Origin: Brevibacillus brevis
GTDB lineage: Bacteria; Bacillota; Bacilli; Brevibacillales; Brevibacillaceae
Assembly (NCBI RefSeq): GCF_031583145.1
Contig: NZ_CP134050.1
Span: 5,135,501 to 5,199,500, forward strand
Reading direction: 5' to 3'
DNA: 64,000 nucleotides
Below are positions 39,257 to 48,229 of the stretch, piece by piece; the stretch's first letter is position 1, and the number at the start of each line of letters is the position of its first letter. A program made the translations under genes and the position numbers. Below the pieces are notes generated by a model. It was not told where the DNA came from, did no database searches, and saw only the letters and a list, made by a program, of their open reading frames with translations.

Positions 39257-39388
39257 ATGCGTGAAATGACCCGTGAGGTACAATTTGGCAGCCTGCAGGC
39301 AGCCGAGACGGCCGCAAAAGCCAAAAAAGGCGTCCCGAAGCGCACACGTCGCGCCACGAGACACCAGCTTCTTTCTACTGGAAAATAA
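39257..39388 (+). CDS. possible small basic protein
   Basis: 43 residues, MREMTREVQFGSLQAAETAA then a basic tail with KKGVPKRTRRATR. The frame is open further upstream to 39107 without a good start. The site upstream (AAGAGAAAA) is weak. The helical then arginine/lysine-rich composition looks protein-like, but no family is recognised. It lies between the suf promoter and the convergent symporter gene. Confidence 0.3.
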   Translation: MREMTREVQFGSLQAAETAAKAKKGVPKRTRRATRHQLLSTGK

Positions 39389-39402
39389 TTTTGTCTATTC
39401 TG

Positions 39403-40878
39403 CTACGCGCCGCTCTTTCTGAGCTTCACGTCGTCCGCCTCGGGATGCACGTATTCCTTTTCCCAGAAGTCGGCATCCGGCACCCCTGCTTTCACCGGAT
39501 CAAAGACAGGGTCCTTGCCTTCCCGCTTTTGCGCCTCGTAATCCTTGAGGACGCGCAGTGCCGGCTTGGTGAGCAGCAGGATGGCGATCACGTTGAGCCA
39601 CGCCATGCTGCCGACGCCGATATCCCCCAGCGTCCAGGCCAGGCTGGCGGATTTCACGCTGCCGTATACGACCATCGCCATCATGAACAGTTTCAAGACG
39701 TACTCTGTCCACACGCGCTTCGCCTTGCCGTTCAGATAGGTCAGGTTGGTCTCCGCCATATAATAGTAAGCCATGATCGTCGTAAAGGCGAAAAACAGCA
39801 GCGCAATCGCGACGAACGGCGAACCGAAGCCCGGAAGTACGGATTCGACGGCCAGCTGCGTGTAGATCGGACCGGGTTCGACATTCCCCAGCTTCTGAAC
39901 GATCGGCTCGGCTCCTTCCGGGGTCACATTGTACATGCCCGTGATCAAGATCATGAAAGCCGTGGCCGAACAGACGAACAGCGTATCGACGTACACCGAA
40001 AACGCCTGCACAATCCCTTGCTTGGCCGGGTGGGACACTTCTGCGGCAGCCGCAGCGTGCGGAGCTGTCCCTTGGCCCGCCTCATTCGAATAGATCCCCC
40101 GCTTTACTCCCCACATGATGGCGGAACCGAGGATTCCCCCAAACGCTGCCTCCGTCCCAAACGCACTATTAAAAATGAGAGCAATCATGCCTGGAAGCTC
40201 TGAGATGTTGAGGAAAACAATCAGCAAGGCGATCAGGATATACCCCAGCGCCATGAAAGGGACGACGATTTGCGCCACGTTTGCGATGCGTTTGACCCCG
40301 CCGAAGATGATGGCGCCCAGGATCAGCGCCAGAACGATTCCCGTCACCCACGGATTGATGCCAAAAGCGCTCTCCATCCCGGAGGCTATGCTGTTGGCCT
40401 GAACGCCGGGAAGAAGGATGCCGGTGGCGATCACAGTCACGATGGCAAACAAGACCGCGTACCATTTGGCCTTGAGCCCTTTTTCGATGTAGTACGCCGG
40501 TCCGCCGCGGAACTGCCCGTCATGCTTGGTTTTGTAGACTTGTCCCAGCGTCGCCTCGACAAAGCCCGAGGCCGATCCGAGAAAAGCCATGACCCACATC
40601 CAGAAGACCGCTCCCGGTCCCCCGAACGCAATGGCGGTGGCCACTCCGGCGATATTGCCCGTGCCGACCCGCCCCGACAGCGCCATCGACAACGCCTGAA
40701 AAGACGAAACGCCGGCATCGGAGCTCTTTCCGTCAAACATGAGGGTGATCATGTCCTTCATTTGACGGACCTGGAGAAATCGGGTGGCAATCGAATAAAA
40801 CAGGCCGGCTCCCAGACACAAATAGATCAGTGCCTGGCTCCAAATCAAATCGTTCAACCACGTCACAACTTGTTCCAA
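39403..40878 (-). CDS. sodium:alanine/glycine symporter, AGCS family
   Basis: 491 residues from a TTG at 40878, chosen because AAAGGAGGG lies just upstream; an ATG seven codons earlier lacks a site. About ten transmembrane helices. Family signatures are SGRVGTGNIAGVATAIAFGG, GAVFWMWVMAFLGSASGFVE and KRGIYSNEAGQGTAPHAAAA. It imports small neutral amino acids (alanine, glycine or glutamine) with Na+. It resembles B. subtilis AlsT-type carriers, but the substrate cannot be fixed. Confidence 0.93.
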   Translation of the reverse strand: MEQVVTWLNDLIWSQALIYLCLGAGLFYSIATRFLQVRQMKDMITLMFDGKSSDAGVSSFQALSMALSGRVGTGNIAGVATAIAFGGPGAVFWMWVMAFLGSASGFVEATLGQVYKTKHDGQFRGGPAYYIEKGLKAKWYAVLFAIVTVIATGILLPGVQANSIASGMESAFGINPWVTGIVLALILGAIIFGGVKRIANVAQIVVPFMALGYILIALLIVFLNISELPGMIALIFNSAFGTEAAFGGILGSAIMWGVKRGIYSNEAGQGTAPHAAAAAEVSHPAKQGIVQAFSVYVDTLFVCSATAFMILITGMYNVTPEGAEPIVQKLGNVEPGPIYTQLAVESVLPGFGSPFVAIALLFFAFTTIMAYYYMAETNLTYLNGKAKRVWTEYVLKLFMMAMVVYGSVKSASLAWTLGDIGVGSMAWLNVIAILLLTKPALRVLKDYEAQKREGKDPVFDPVKAGVPDADFWEKEYVHPEADDVKLRKSGA

Positions 40879-40998
40879 TGAATTCCCTCCTTTTTCCATC
40901 CCTTATTGAATTATAAAATATTTTATTTTTATTCACCACTTTTTATTATTCAAAATGATAGAAAGAGCGAAGATGTTTTTCGACGAAATAAGCTTCCT

Positions 40999-41036
40999 GA
41001 AAAAAAAGAGCCGCCGGATTGCTCCGACGACTCTTT
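40999..41036 (-). terminator. intrinsic terminator of the MFS gene
   Basis: On the minus strand AAAGAGTCGTCGGA pairs with TCCGGCGGCTCTTT (two G-T pairs) around a short loop, followed by a run of eight T. Confidence 0.8.
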
Positions 41037-41089
41037 GCAGCGCTTCCTACTTTTCATTTCTCGCAAGGATACATTGGCGCGGCCAACCG

Positions 41090-42295
41090 CTAGGCTTGCG
41101 GCTCCCCCGTCTTCCTGTCCCAGGCCAGACTGACCAGGGACAAAAGCAATCCGCATAAAGACAGCAGCGCGCCAAACCACGGAAGCTCCGCCAGTCCGAC
41201 ATGCGTAATGACCAGTCCGCCCAGGAAAGCCCCGCCGGCATTGCCGAGATTGAGAGCGGAATGGTTGGATGTGGATGCGAGCGCAGGGGCGTCCTTTGCC
41301 AGCGTCATGATCCGCACCTGCAAGCCGGGCAGCACGCAAAACGCCGCCACGCCCCAGATGAAGATCATCAGTACGGTCGCCGCCGGGATCCGCTCGACGA
41401 GCCCCAGGATCACCAGCACGACTACAAGCAAAGCGAAGGTGCCGATCATCGTCGGCATCAGCTTCCAGTCCGCCAGCCGACCGCCCAAAATATTGCCGAA
41501 CGTGACGCCGAAGCCAAACAGCACCAGAATCCAGGCCACGCTATGCTCGGCAAAGCCCGTCACCTGGATCAGAATGGGGGCGATGTAGGTAAAGACCAAA
41601 AAGAGGCTGCTGCAGCCGATCGCTCCCGTGCCCAGGACGAGCAGCAGCTTGGGCTGAATCAGCGCGCGAAACTGCCTCACGAGACTGGATGACTGATCCT
41701 GGCGAATGGCCGGAATGAGTACGGCGATTCCGAGGAGCGAAATGATTCCCATCGCCACAACCGCTCCGAACGAAGCTCTCCAGCCCAAGTGCTGGCCGAT
41801 GTAAGTGCCAAACGGGACCCCGATGATATTCGCCACAGTCAATCCCGCCATCATCATGGAGACAGCCGCAGCTCTCCGATGGGGTGCCACCAGATTGGAG
41901 GCAATCACCGAGCCGACACCAAAAAAGGTGCCGTGGGCGAGTGCCGTGAACAGCCGTGCCCCCATCAATACTGCATAGTTCGGCGCCAGTGCCGCCACGG
42001 TGTTCCCGATGATGAACAGCACCATGAGCAGGCAGAGAAGCAGCTTTTGCGGCAGGCGATGAGTCACTACCGCCAAAATGGGAGCACCGATCGCTACCCC
42101 GAGCGCGTAGCTCGTGATCAACTGCCCCGCCTGGGCGATGGTGACGTCCAAATCGTGCGCCACATTGGGCAGAAGCCCCATGATGACAAACTCCGTCATG
42201 CCGATCGCAAATGCACCTGCTGTCAGCGAAAAGAGCGAAAGGGGAAAGCGCTCCTTTTTCGCAGCCGTTCTCGGCATGGTCTGCAATGATTCCAT
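41090..42295 (-). CDS. MFS transporter of the AraJ/YdhP-like DHA1 group
   Basis: 401 residues, twelve transmembrane helices. The signature regions are LTAGAFAIGMTEFVIMGLLP in helix 1, LGVAIGAPILAVVTHRLPQK (motif A region) and AHGTFFGVGSVIASNLVAPH, all typical of the drug/sugar efflux DHA1 family related to AraJ. Exports an unknown compound. It is transcribed from the same strand as the IclR gene, which lies 57 bases upstream, so the regulator may control or be cotranscribed with it. Confidence 0.85.
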   Translation of the reverse strand: MESLQTMPRTAAKKERFPLSLFSLTAGAFAIGMTEFVIMGLLPNVAHDLDVTIAQAGQLITSYALGVAIGAPILAVVTHRLPQKLLLCLLMVLFIIGNTVAALAPNYAVLMGARLFTALAHGTFFGVGSVIASNLVAPHRRAAAVSMMMAGLTVANIIGVPFGTYIGQHLGWRASFGAVVAMGIISLLGIAVLIPAIRQDQSSSLVRQFRALIQPKLLLVLGTGAIGCSSLFLVFTYIAPILIQVTGFAEHSVAWILVLFGFGVTFGNILGGRLADWKLMPTMIGTFALLVVVLVILGLVERIPAATVLMIFIWGVAAFCVLPGLQVRIMTLAKDAPALASTSNHSALNLGNAGGAFLGGLVITHVGLAELPWFGALLSLCGLLLSLVSLAWDRKTGEPQA

Positions 42296-42352
42296 GTTTG
42301 GTTCCTACCCTTTCTGGCGCTCTCGCTTCCATCCGGGAAACCGTCGAACCGT

Positions 42353-43132
42353 CTACTCATCTGCCCGCAGGACTGCACCCTCCAGCGAAAGCTGGCGGGA
42401 GATGCTTTCTGCGCATTCTTTGACGAGTCGGCTATGGTAGACGTCTTTTTCCTTGCTCACGCGCAAGGAAGGACCCGAGATGGCGATAGCGGCGATGACC
42501 GCACCGTGCTTGCGGATGGGAGCGGCGATACAGCGAAGGCCGATCTCGCCTTCCTCGTCATCCTCCGCATAGCCCGCCGCTCTGATCCTCTCCAGCTCGG
42601 CGGCAAAAGCCTCGCGAGTGACAATGGTCCGGCTCGTTTTCGGCGTCAGCTCGATACGGTCCAGCACCCACTCCTGCCTTTTTGCAGGCTGAAAGGCGAG
42701 GATGCACTTGCCGATGGCGTCGTGATGCAGCGAATGGCGATCTCCTATCTTCGCATGTGTGCGAGCGGCGTAATGGCCGTCGATCACATGGGTGGTGACC
42801 ATCTCCGTCCCGCTGATCACGCCGCAAAAGACTGTCTCGTCCGTCTTTTTGCTGAGCGCGAGGAGCTGCGGCACCGCAATCCAATCCATTTCAAAAGACG
42901 GCGCCACTCTCTCGCCCAGCAGCTTGATTCTCAGCGATTCCGCTACCTCGTACCGGTTGTTTGCGTTTCTGGCGATGAATTGCTGCTGTTCGAGCGTGTG
43001 GATCAGACGATAGGTCGTACTCCTGTTAATCTTCAACGTATCAATGATTTCCTGAATGGACAGATTCGGGCGTTCGAGGATGAGCATGAAAACATCCAGC
43101 CCCTTCTTCAATGTGCCCACTTCATTTTTCAC
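42353..43132 (-). CDS. IclR-family transcription regulator
   Basis: 259 residues from a GTG at 43132 with GGTGGTGAT upstream. The N-terminal winged helix is TLKKGLDVFMLILERPNLSI, then IDTLKINRSTTYRLIHTLEQ. The C-terminal IclR effector domain has ARTHAKIGDRHSLHHDAIGK, GEIGLRCIAAPIRKHGAVIA and AIAISGPSLRVS. Effectors are usually small organic acids or aromatics. Probably regulates the downstream exporter. The ligand is unknown. Confidence 0.9.
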   Translation of the reverse strand: MKNEVGTLKKGLDVFMLILERPNLSIQEIIDTLKINRSTTYRLIHTLEQQQFIARNANNRYEVAESLRIKLLGERVAPSFEMDWIAVPQLLALSKKTDETVFCGVISGTEMVTTHVIDGHYAARTHAKIGDRHSLHHDAIGKCILAFQPAKRQEWVLDRIELTPKTSRTIVTREAFAAELERIRAAGYAEDDEEGEIGLRCIAAPIRKHGAVIAAIAISGPSLRVSKEKDVYHSRLVKECAESISRQLSLEGAVLRADE

Positions 43133-43350
43133 CGGTATCACCACCACGATTTCCCGAAGCAAAAAAGCTTTCCGAGCGCCGGAAGTTTTGTGCCCCAAAA
43201 TTATAGTCCCGCACCTGGGATGTGTCAAATATAGAGACTAAACCAATGTTTTTTCTCTATTATAGGGATTTTTTTAAAAAGAAGCACACCATTGACCCTC
43301 CCGGCGGTAACGCTCCATTCAGGACCTGAACACGGCCGTACGATGCGCAT

Positions 43351-43383
43351 AAAAAAACGGCTAGACATCTTTGTCTAGCCGTT
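43351..43383 (-). terminator. intrinsic terminator of pckA
   Basis: A perfect 11-bp stem AACGGCTAGAC / GTCTAGCCGTT is followed on the minus strand by seven T. Confidence 0.88.
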
Positions 43384-43419
43384 CCTGATCTGGCTTTTCT
43401 GCTCACGCCAGCCGTCTGC

Positions 43420-44997
43420 TTACGCTTTCGGACCCGCTTTTGCGATATCGGTCGCATTCGGGAATTTCTTTTGGAAGTTTTCGATGAAGCGGCTTGCCAA
43501 ATCTGCAGCTTGCTTGTCGTACGCTTCCTTGTCTGCCCATGTGTTGCGCGGCAGCAGCACTTCTGCAGGCACATTCGGGCAAGTCGTCGGCACTTGCACG
43601 CCGAATGTCGCATCTGTCTCGTAATTCACCTTCGCCAAATCACCGTTCAAAGCTGCTGTCACCATGGCACGCGTGTAGGACAGCTTCATGCGGCTTCCTA
43701 CGCCCACCGGGCCGCCAGTCCAGCCCGTGTTTACGAGGTAGACCTGGACGTTGCGCTCGTCGATCTTCTTGCCGAGCATTTCCGCGTACACTACAGGGTG
43801 CAGCGGCAGGAACGGTGCGCCGAAGCAGGTGGAGAACTCGGTTTGCGGAGCGGTGATGCCGCGCTCTGTCCCTGCCATTTTGCTGGTGTAGCCGGACAGG
43901 AAGTGATACATCGCCTGTTCCTTGGTCAGCTTGGAGATCGGAGGCAGTACGCCGAACGAATCAGCGGTCAGGAAGACAATCACATTTGGCTGCCCTGCTA
44001 CGCCTGGGATGACGGCGCCCGAGATCATGTCGACCGGGTATGCCGCACGAGTATTCTCCGTATACTTATCGCTGTCGTAGTCTGCTTTGCGGGTATCGCT
44101 GTCTACGTCTACGTTTTCCAGAACGGTCCCGAACTGAATCGCGTTCCAGATTTGCGGTTCGCCTTCTTCCGAGAGCTTGATGCACTTTGCATAGCATCCG
44201 CCTTCGATATTGAACACGCCATTGTCGGACCAGCCGTGCTCGTCGTCACCGATCAGGAAGCGGTTCGGGTCAGCGGACAGAGTCGTTTTTCCTGTGCCGG
44301 AAAGGCCGAAGAACAGGGCTACGTCCCCTTCTTGGCCGACGTTTGCCGAGCAGTGCATGGACAAGACATTGCGTTCAGGCAGCATGAAGTTCATGACGCT
44401 GAAGATCGATTTTTTCATTTCGCCCGCATACTCGGTACCGCCGATCAACACGGTTTTGTGCTCGAAGCTCAGGACGATGAACGTTTCAGAGTTCGTTCCG
44501 TGAACAGCCGGGTTTGCTTTGAAGTTCGGTGCATATACTACGGTGAATTCCGCTTCGTGGTTCGCCAGTTCTTCTTCGCTCGGACGGATGAACAGCTGGC
44601 GGGCGAACAGATTGTGCCAAGCATATTCGTTCACGACGCGGATCGGCAACCGATACGTCTGATCCGCGCCAGCAAAGCCGTCAAACACAAACAGTTCTTT
44701 TCCTTGCAGGTATTCGAACACGTCTTGCTGCAACAGCTGGAATTTTTCCGGGGAGATTGGTTGGTTGACGGGACCCCAGTTGATTTTATCGTGTACGGAA
44801 GCTTCGTCCACCACAAATTTGTCCTTTGGCGAACGGCCTGTAAACTTGCCTGTCAGCGCATTGAGCGCCCCTTTGTCGGTCAAAACCCCTTCGCCGCGCT
44901 TCACTGCCATTTCTACGAGCTTCGCAACTGGCAGGTTGTTGTGCACCGTAGCCGTTGCCAGAATGTCAGCAAGCTTGTGAACTGTGTTGGTTTCCAT
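43420..44997 (-). CDS. pckA: ATP-dependent phosphoenolpyruvate carboxykinase
   Basis: 525 residues, standard length. It converts oxaloacetate and ATP to PEP at the start of gluconeogenesis. Motifs: [13 protein letters not shown] near the start, the kinase-1a loop [18 protein letters not shown], metal-binding region [20 protein letters not shown] and [17 protein letters not shown]. Cytosolic. A CcpN-type site covers the -10 of its promoter, consistent with glucose repression as in B. subtilis. Confidence 0.97.
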   Translation of the reverse strand: METNTVHKLADILATATVHNNLPVAKLVEMAVKRGEGVLTDKGALNALTGKFTGRSPKDKFVVDEASVHDKINWGPVNQPISPEKFQLLQQDVFEYLQGKELFVFDGFAGADQTYRLPIRVVNEYAWHNLFARQLFIRPSEEELANHEAEFTVVYAPNFKANPAVHGTNSETFIVLSFEHKTVLIGGTEYAGEMKKSIFSVMNFMLPERNVLSMHCSANVGQEGDVALFFGLSGTGKTTLSADPNRFLIGDDEHGWSDNGVFNIEGGCYAKCIKLSEEGEPQIWNAIQFGTVLENVDVDSDTRKADYDSDKYTENTRAAYPVDMISGAVIPGVAGQPNVIVFLTADSFGVLPPISKLTKEQAMYHFLSGYTSKMAGTERGITAPQTEFSTCFGAPFLPLHPVVYAEMLGKKIDERNVQVYLVNTGWTGGPVGVGSRMKLSYTRAMVTAALNGDLAKVNYETDATFGVQVPTTCPNVPAEVLLPRNTWADKEAYDKQAADLASRFIENFQKKFPNATDIAKAGPKA

Positions 44998-45059
44998 GAG
45001 TGAACGATCTCCTTCCCAAAATGTATATCCATTTGTGACTTTCTAATTGTCGTTCAATT

Positions 45060-45090
45060 TGTAATTAGTATATCACATTTAGCTAAATAA
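45060..45090 (-). promoter_or_regulatory. pckA promoter with CcpN-type operator
   Basis: On the minus strand TGTGATATACT (45067-45077) matches the CcpN consensus TRTGHYATAYW, as I recall it, at every position. It includes an extended -10, TGATATACT. A 12-bp palindrome ATTTAGCTAAAT (45077-45088) abuts it upstream. The -35 is weak. Repression by CcpN in glycolytic conditions is inferred by analogy with B. subtilis pckA and gapB. Confidence 0.6.
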
Positions 45091-45246
45091 GCTACATAAT
45101 TTTAGTCTCGGTTTTGGAGAATGTGTGAATAACCGCTTAGGAAGCACTGAATCTAGGATTCCCAAGGACTCACTTTTCTTCTCGGCCAAAGACGAAGCCG
45201 CGGCAGTGAAATGCTGGGCGGGAAAAACGGGTGAACCGAGCATACC

Positions 45247-45276
45247 ATAAAAATCCCGGCACCAAAAGGTACCGGG
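45247..45276 (-). terminator. intrinsic terminator of the M20 gene
   Basis: On the minus strand CCCGGTACC-TTTT-GGTGCCGGG forms a nine-position stem (one mismatch), followed by ATTTTTATG. Confidence 0.75.
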
Positions 45277-45307
45277 CTAAGACTGTCACGATTTTGTATC
45301 ATCTTCT

Positions 45308-46450
45308 TCACACGGAAGCGAATGTCCGGACGACCACGTTTGCCAAAATTTCCACACCCTGGACCAGAGCAGACCGATCAAACTGCATGTGCGGATGGTG
45401 CAATCCCGGAGTCAGGTCGCAGCCGAGCGCGAGCATCGTCGCCTTGATCTGCGGCCTCATCACCGTATAGTAATGGAAATCCTCGGCGCCTGGACTTACA
45501 GGAGCTGGACGCAGGTTGTCCGGCCCCAGCACGTCGATGATGGCTTGCTCCATCAGTTGCTTGGCTTCGTCATGCACTTCGGCTGCTACCATGCGAGAGC
45601 CTTCCTGCACGTCGATCTGCGCTTGATACGTGAGGGCGACGCCTTCGATCACCTGGCGCACCCTTCTCAGCAGATCGTCCATGGCCTGGTTGGTTTGTGC
45701 CCGCAGGTCCAGTGCAAAACGAGCCTTGTCCGGGATGATATTGTAGCTCTCCCCTCCCGCCTGCAGCATCGTCATCTTGACAGTCGCCGGCACGGTCGGG
45801 TCGGTATGGACTTGCCCGATTCCCGTGACGATGGCGCTGGCAGCCTCGATAGCATTGATGCCCAGATGCGGACGAGCGCCGTGCGCGGACACTCCGGTAA
45901 TTTCGCCGTACAAAAACATGGCTGCTCCATTGTAGATCGCGGGTCCGGCTGTGCCTCCCCTCGTTTCCTGAATCGGTCGCAGATGCACGCCGTACAGGTA
46001 ATCGATGTCGTCCACGACACCCTTTTCCACGAACTTCAAAGCGCCTGTGCCTTTTTCTTCCGCAGGCTGAAACAAGATCTTCACTTTGCCCGGAGGCTGG
46101 TACCCGGATGCGATCAACGCCTCTACCGCTTCTACGATCAGCGTCATATGCGCATCATGCCCGCAGGAATGGTTGGCTTTCCATTCTCCGTCCACTTCCT
46201 GCCACAGCGCGTCGATATCCGTGCGCAGTCCCACCACTGGCTTGCCTTCTCCCCACTCCGCCACCAAGCCTGTACAATCGTCAAAGGTCGTGACGCGCAG
46301 ACCGAGTGCGCGCATCCTTTCCGCCAGATAGCGCGTCGTATGGACTTCCTTCCAGCTGATCTCCGGATTTGCATGCAAATGACGGAATGTTTCGGCAATC
46401 GCCGACTCACGAGTACGTACCGCTTGTTTCAATGACATTGTCGTGGACAT
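45308..46450 (-). CDS. M20-family amidohydrolase/peptidase
   Basis: 380 residues from ATG 46450, chosen for GGGAGG upstream. M20D-type metal site: DIDALWQEVDGEWKANHSCG then HDAHM, FQPAEEKGTGA, GVHL, and a late His in LHHPH. The dimerisation domain contains ITGVSAHGARPHLGINAIEA. Members deacylate N-acyl amino acids or indole conjugates. In Bacillus relatives (YhaA/amhX-like) the substrate is often unknown. Preceded by an SCP2-like gene 57 bases upstream. Confidence 0.88.
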   Translation of the reverse strand: MSTTMSLKQAVRTRESAIAETFRHLHANPEISWKEVHTTRYLAERMRALGLRVTTFDDCTGLVAEWGEGKPVVGLRTDIDALWQEVDGEWKANHSCGHDAHMTLIVEAVEALIASGYQPPGKVKILFQPAEEKGTGALKFVEKGVVDDIDYLYGVHLRPIQETRGGTAGPAIYNGAAMFLYGEITGVSAHGARPHLGINAIEAASAIVTGIGQVHTDPTVPATVKMTMLQAGGESYNIIPDKARFALDLRAQTNQAMDDLLRRVRQVIEGVALTYQAQIDVQEGSRMVAAEVHDEAKQLMEQAIIDVLGPDNLRPAPVSPGAEDFHYYTVMRPQIKATMLALGCDLTPGLHHPHMQFDRSALVQGVEILANVVVRTFASV

Positions 46451-46506
46451 CGCCCGCGCCTCCCTGTTTCTTTCCTTTCTTTCCATTATAGCACAATGCC
46501 GCGGGC

Positions 46507-46845
46507 TCACTTGCTGGTGAGGCGCAAAATCGCATCCAGCTTGAGCTGATCGCGCAGCGTCCCTGCGATCCGTACCCGCTGCCTGGCGCTCGCATACAGC
46601 AGCTCGTCTCCTTCCAGGAGCATTCGCACATCCATTTCCTTTCCTTGCAACACCAAATCGGCCGGTTCCCCCGTCCATTCTTCGCAGGAAGCGCTCCCCT
46701 GTGAAAACGTGAGCTGCCACCTTAGGTCCGTATCCACCGCCACGATCCCGACCCGCTTTTCCCAGCCTGCCGTCATCGGCCGCAAATGCGCTTTGCGCTG
46801 CAGCCTCTCCGCTACCCCTGCCAGCAGTCCTCCTATCCCGACCAT
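46507..46845 (-). CDS. SCP2 sterol-binding-like domain protein
   Basis: 112 residues from ATG 46845 with GAGGGGTGGG upstream. The arrangement WQLTFSQGSASCEEWTGEPA then DLVLQGKEMDVRMLLEGDEL then VRIAGTLRDQLKLDAILRL matches the small SCP2 fold, in which a hydrophobic groove binds lipids. No signal peptide. The function in bacteria is unclear. Codirectional with the M20 gene. Confidence 0.65.
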   Translation of the reverse strand: MVGIGGLLAGVAERLQRKAHLRPMTAGWEKRVGIVAVDTDLRWQLTFSQGSASCEEWTGEPADLVLQGKEMDVRMLLEGDELLYASARQRVRIAGTLRDQLKLDAILRLTSK

Positions 46846-46976
46846 AATCGCCCACCCCTCTCTTCTGATTGGGTTCGTGCAGCGGAGGGTCGAATCCTTT
46901 GACGACACTTGGGAGGCGCTGTCGTGTCCTGTCATTGCGGACCACTTTCTCTCGACATGCGAATTTTTCTATTCGA

Positions 46977-47068
46977 AAACCTGGCTGCCATGCTTTTTGC
47001 CGGAACCGCGGTTGCCCTTATACTTTCCTATCTGCACAAAAAAACTTCCGCCGATGTGGGCGGAAGCT
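46977..47068 (+). ncRNA. candidate structured RNA, copy A, ending in a terminator
   Basis: Shares AAACCTGGCT, a 17-base identical core CGCGGTTGCCCTTATAC (47007-47023) and TTCCTATCTG (47025-47034) with copy B at 50306-50419. A hairpin CTTCCGCC / GGCGGAAG with TTTT follows at 47044-47068. Indels between the copies break reading frames, arguing against a peptide. No plus-strand gene follows; the next gene is convergent. The hairpin can also terminate the VOC gene on the minus strand. Confidence 0.4.
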
Positions 47069-47089
47069 TTTCGCATACGCGATCCTTTG

Positions 47090-47482
47090 CTATTCATCAA
47101 ACTCGTCTTTGTCCAGCCGAACCTCTAAATGATGTCCATCCGGTGTCTCAAAATAGAGATTAAAGCTGGTCGGACGAGTAATGGGGCCTCTGTAACAGAT
47201 GTTTTCCGCTTCCAGCTTGTCGACCAGATAGTCCAGCTCTGCGCGGCTCGTCACCGAAAAAGCGATGTGATCGACTTGCCCCACTCCGCCCTTGCCATCG
47301 TCCCCATTGAATGGATGAAGACCGAGCCGTGTGTATGTGCCGATTTGAAAGTAGACAGGCGCTCCTTCCACTATATTCTCTTCCGGGATGGGAACTTCCA
47401 ATATGTCTTTAAAAAAATGAGCTACCTTCACAACATCGCTACAATTCAGTGCGATGTGATGAACGCCTTTCAAATGAAACAT
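47090..47482 (-). CDS. VOC-family (glyoxalase-like) protein
   Basis: 130 residues with the paired beta-alpha-beta-beta-beta VOC fold: module 1 KGVHHIALNCSDVVKVAHFF, module 2 QVDHIAFSVTSRAELDYLVD, and metal ligands His and Glu at GVHHIAL and NLYFETPDGHHLEV. Could be a glyoxalase, dioxygenase-like enzyme or resistance-type protein; the substrate is unknown. Follows a zinc-ribbon-like gene by 28 bases in the same direction. Confidence 0.85.
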   Translation of the reverse strand: MFHLKGVHHIALNCSDVVKVAHFFKDILEVPIPEENIVEGAPVYFQIGTYTRLGLHPFNGDDGKGGVGQVDHIAFSVTSRAELDYLVDKLEAENICYRGPITRPTSFNLYFETPDGHHLEVRLDKDEFDE

Positions 47483-47510
47483 TCACACTGCCTCCCACGT
47501 CAACTTACGG

Positions 47511-47945
47511 TCACGCGCTTTTTTGCGACATTTGCTTTCTTTTGTTGTACTGCTTCAACCGTTCGCTCAGCCGTTTCAAACGAATCATCAAGGCTTCGCG
47601 CCATTCCTCGTCTTTCAATTCCTTGGCGATGCCGAGCAGATCCAGCGAAATGTCGATCTGTTGCTTCAGCACGTCGGCGAAGCTAGCCGCTTCATCCGTC
47701 ATGGTACAATTCTCAAACAACTCGGTTGTATTGTCAACACTCACAAAATCGGCAAAGTCCACTTCGGGTGCCTGATCTCCTTGAGCATATTCTACTAAAA
47801 TTTCGTACTCTCCCTCAATAGCGGGATGGACTTCGATTCTGTCGCATACAGGACAAAACATGATGGGGACGTTATGCACCAGCGTTTTATAATGACGGAC
47901 AGACCCGATCGATCCTACCATTCCGGCACCACAGCAATAACTCAT
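47511..47945 (-). CDS. small protein with a putative CxxC zinc-ribbon N-terminus
   Basis: 144 residues from ATG 47945, with AAGGAGGGAG upstream. The N-terminus has MSYCCGAGMVGSI and MFCPVCDRIEVHP, two cysteine pairs that could form a zinc knuckle like YgiT-type domains. The C-terminal half is helical and charged (ADVLKQQIDISLDLLGIAKE; RLKRLSERLKQYNKRKQ). No function recognised. Likely cotranscribed with the VOC gene. Confidence 0.65.
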   Translation of the reverse strand: MSYCCGAGMVGSIGSVRHYKTLVHNVPIMFCPVCDRIEVHPAIEGEYEILVEYAQGDQAPEVDFADFVSVDNTTELFENCTMTDEAASFADVLKQQIDISLDLLGIAKELKDEEWREALMIRLKRLSERLKQYNKRKQMSQKSA

Positions 47946-48229
47946 ATTGTCTCCCTCCTTCTTCGCCAAACCAATATCGTCTGGCCGACACTCTGTCTGT
48001 ATCAGCAATTGTAGCGCACGATCCACAGAACTCTCTACCCGCAAAACATACCAATCAATTGATGGAAAAAGGAATGGTCTTCTCATTGTACCTGATTTGA
48101 AGCGGATTGACCAATGTTTTCTGATTAGTTTGAAATTTTTCCCTGCATTTCCTATCACTTATATTCAATGTTTTGCCGAATATAGAGAAGGGAAATATAC
48201 ATCCGAAATCAGGAAAGGAGCGACTTCCC

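Noticed and set aside
43471-45003. Long plus-strand frame opposite pckA
   Set aside because: Shadow of the conserved pckA reading frame; no ribosome site or domain.
46995-47011. T-box-like GGAACCGCGG in copy A of the repeated element
   Set aside because: The required AGGGTGG-type context is missing, copy B lacks the sequence, and no aminoacyl-tRNA synthetase or amino acid gene follows.
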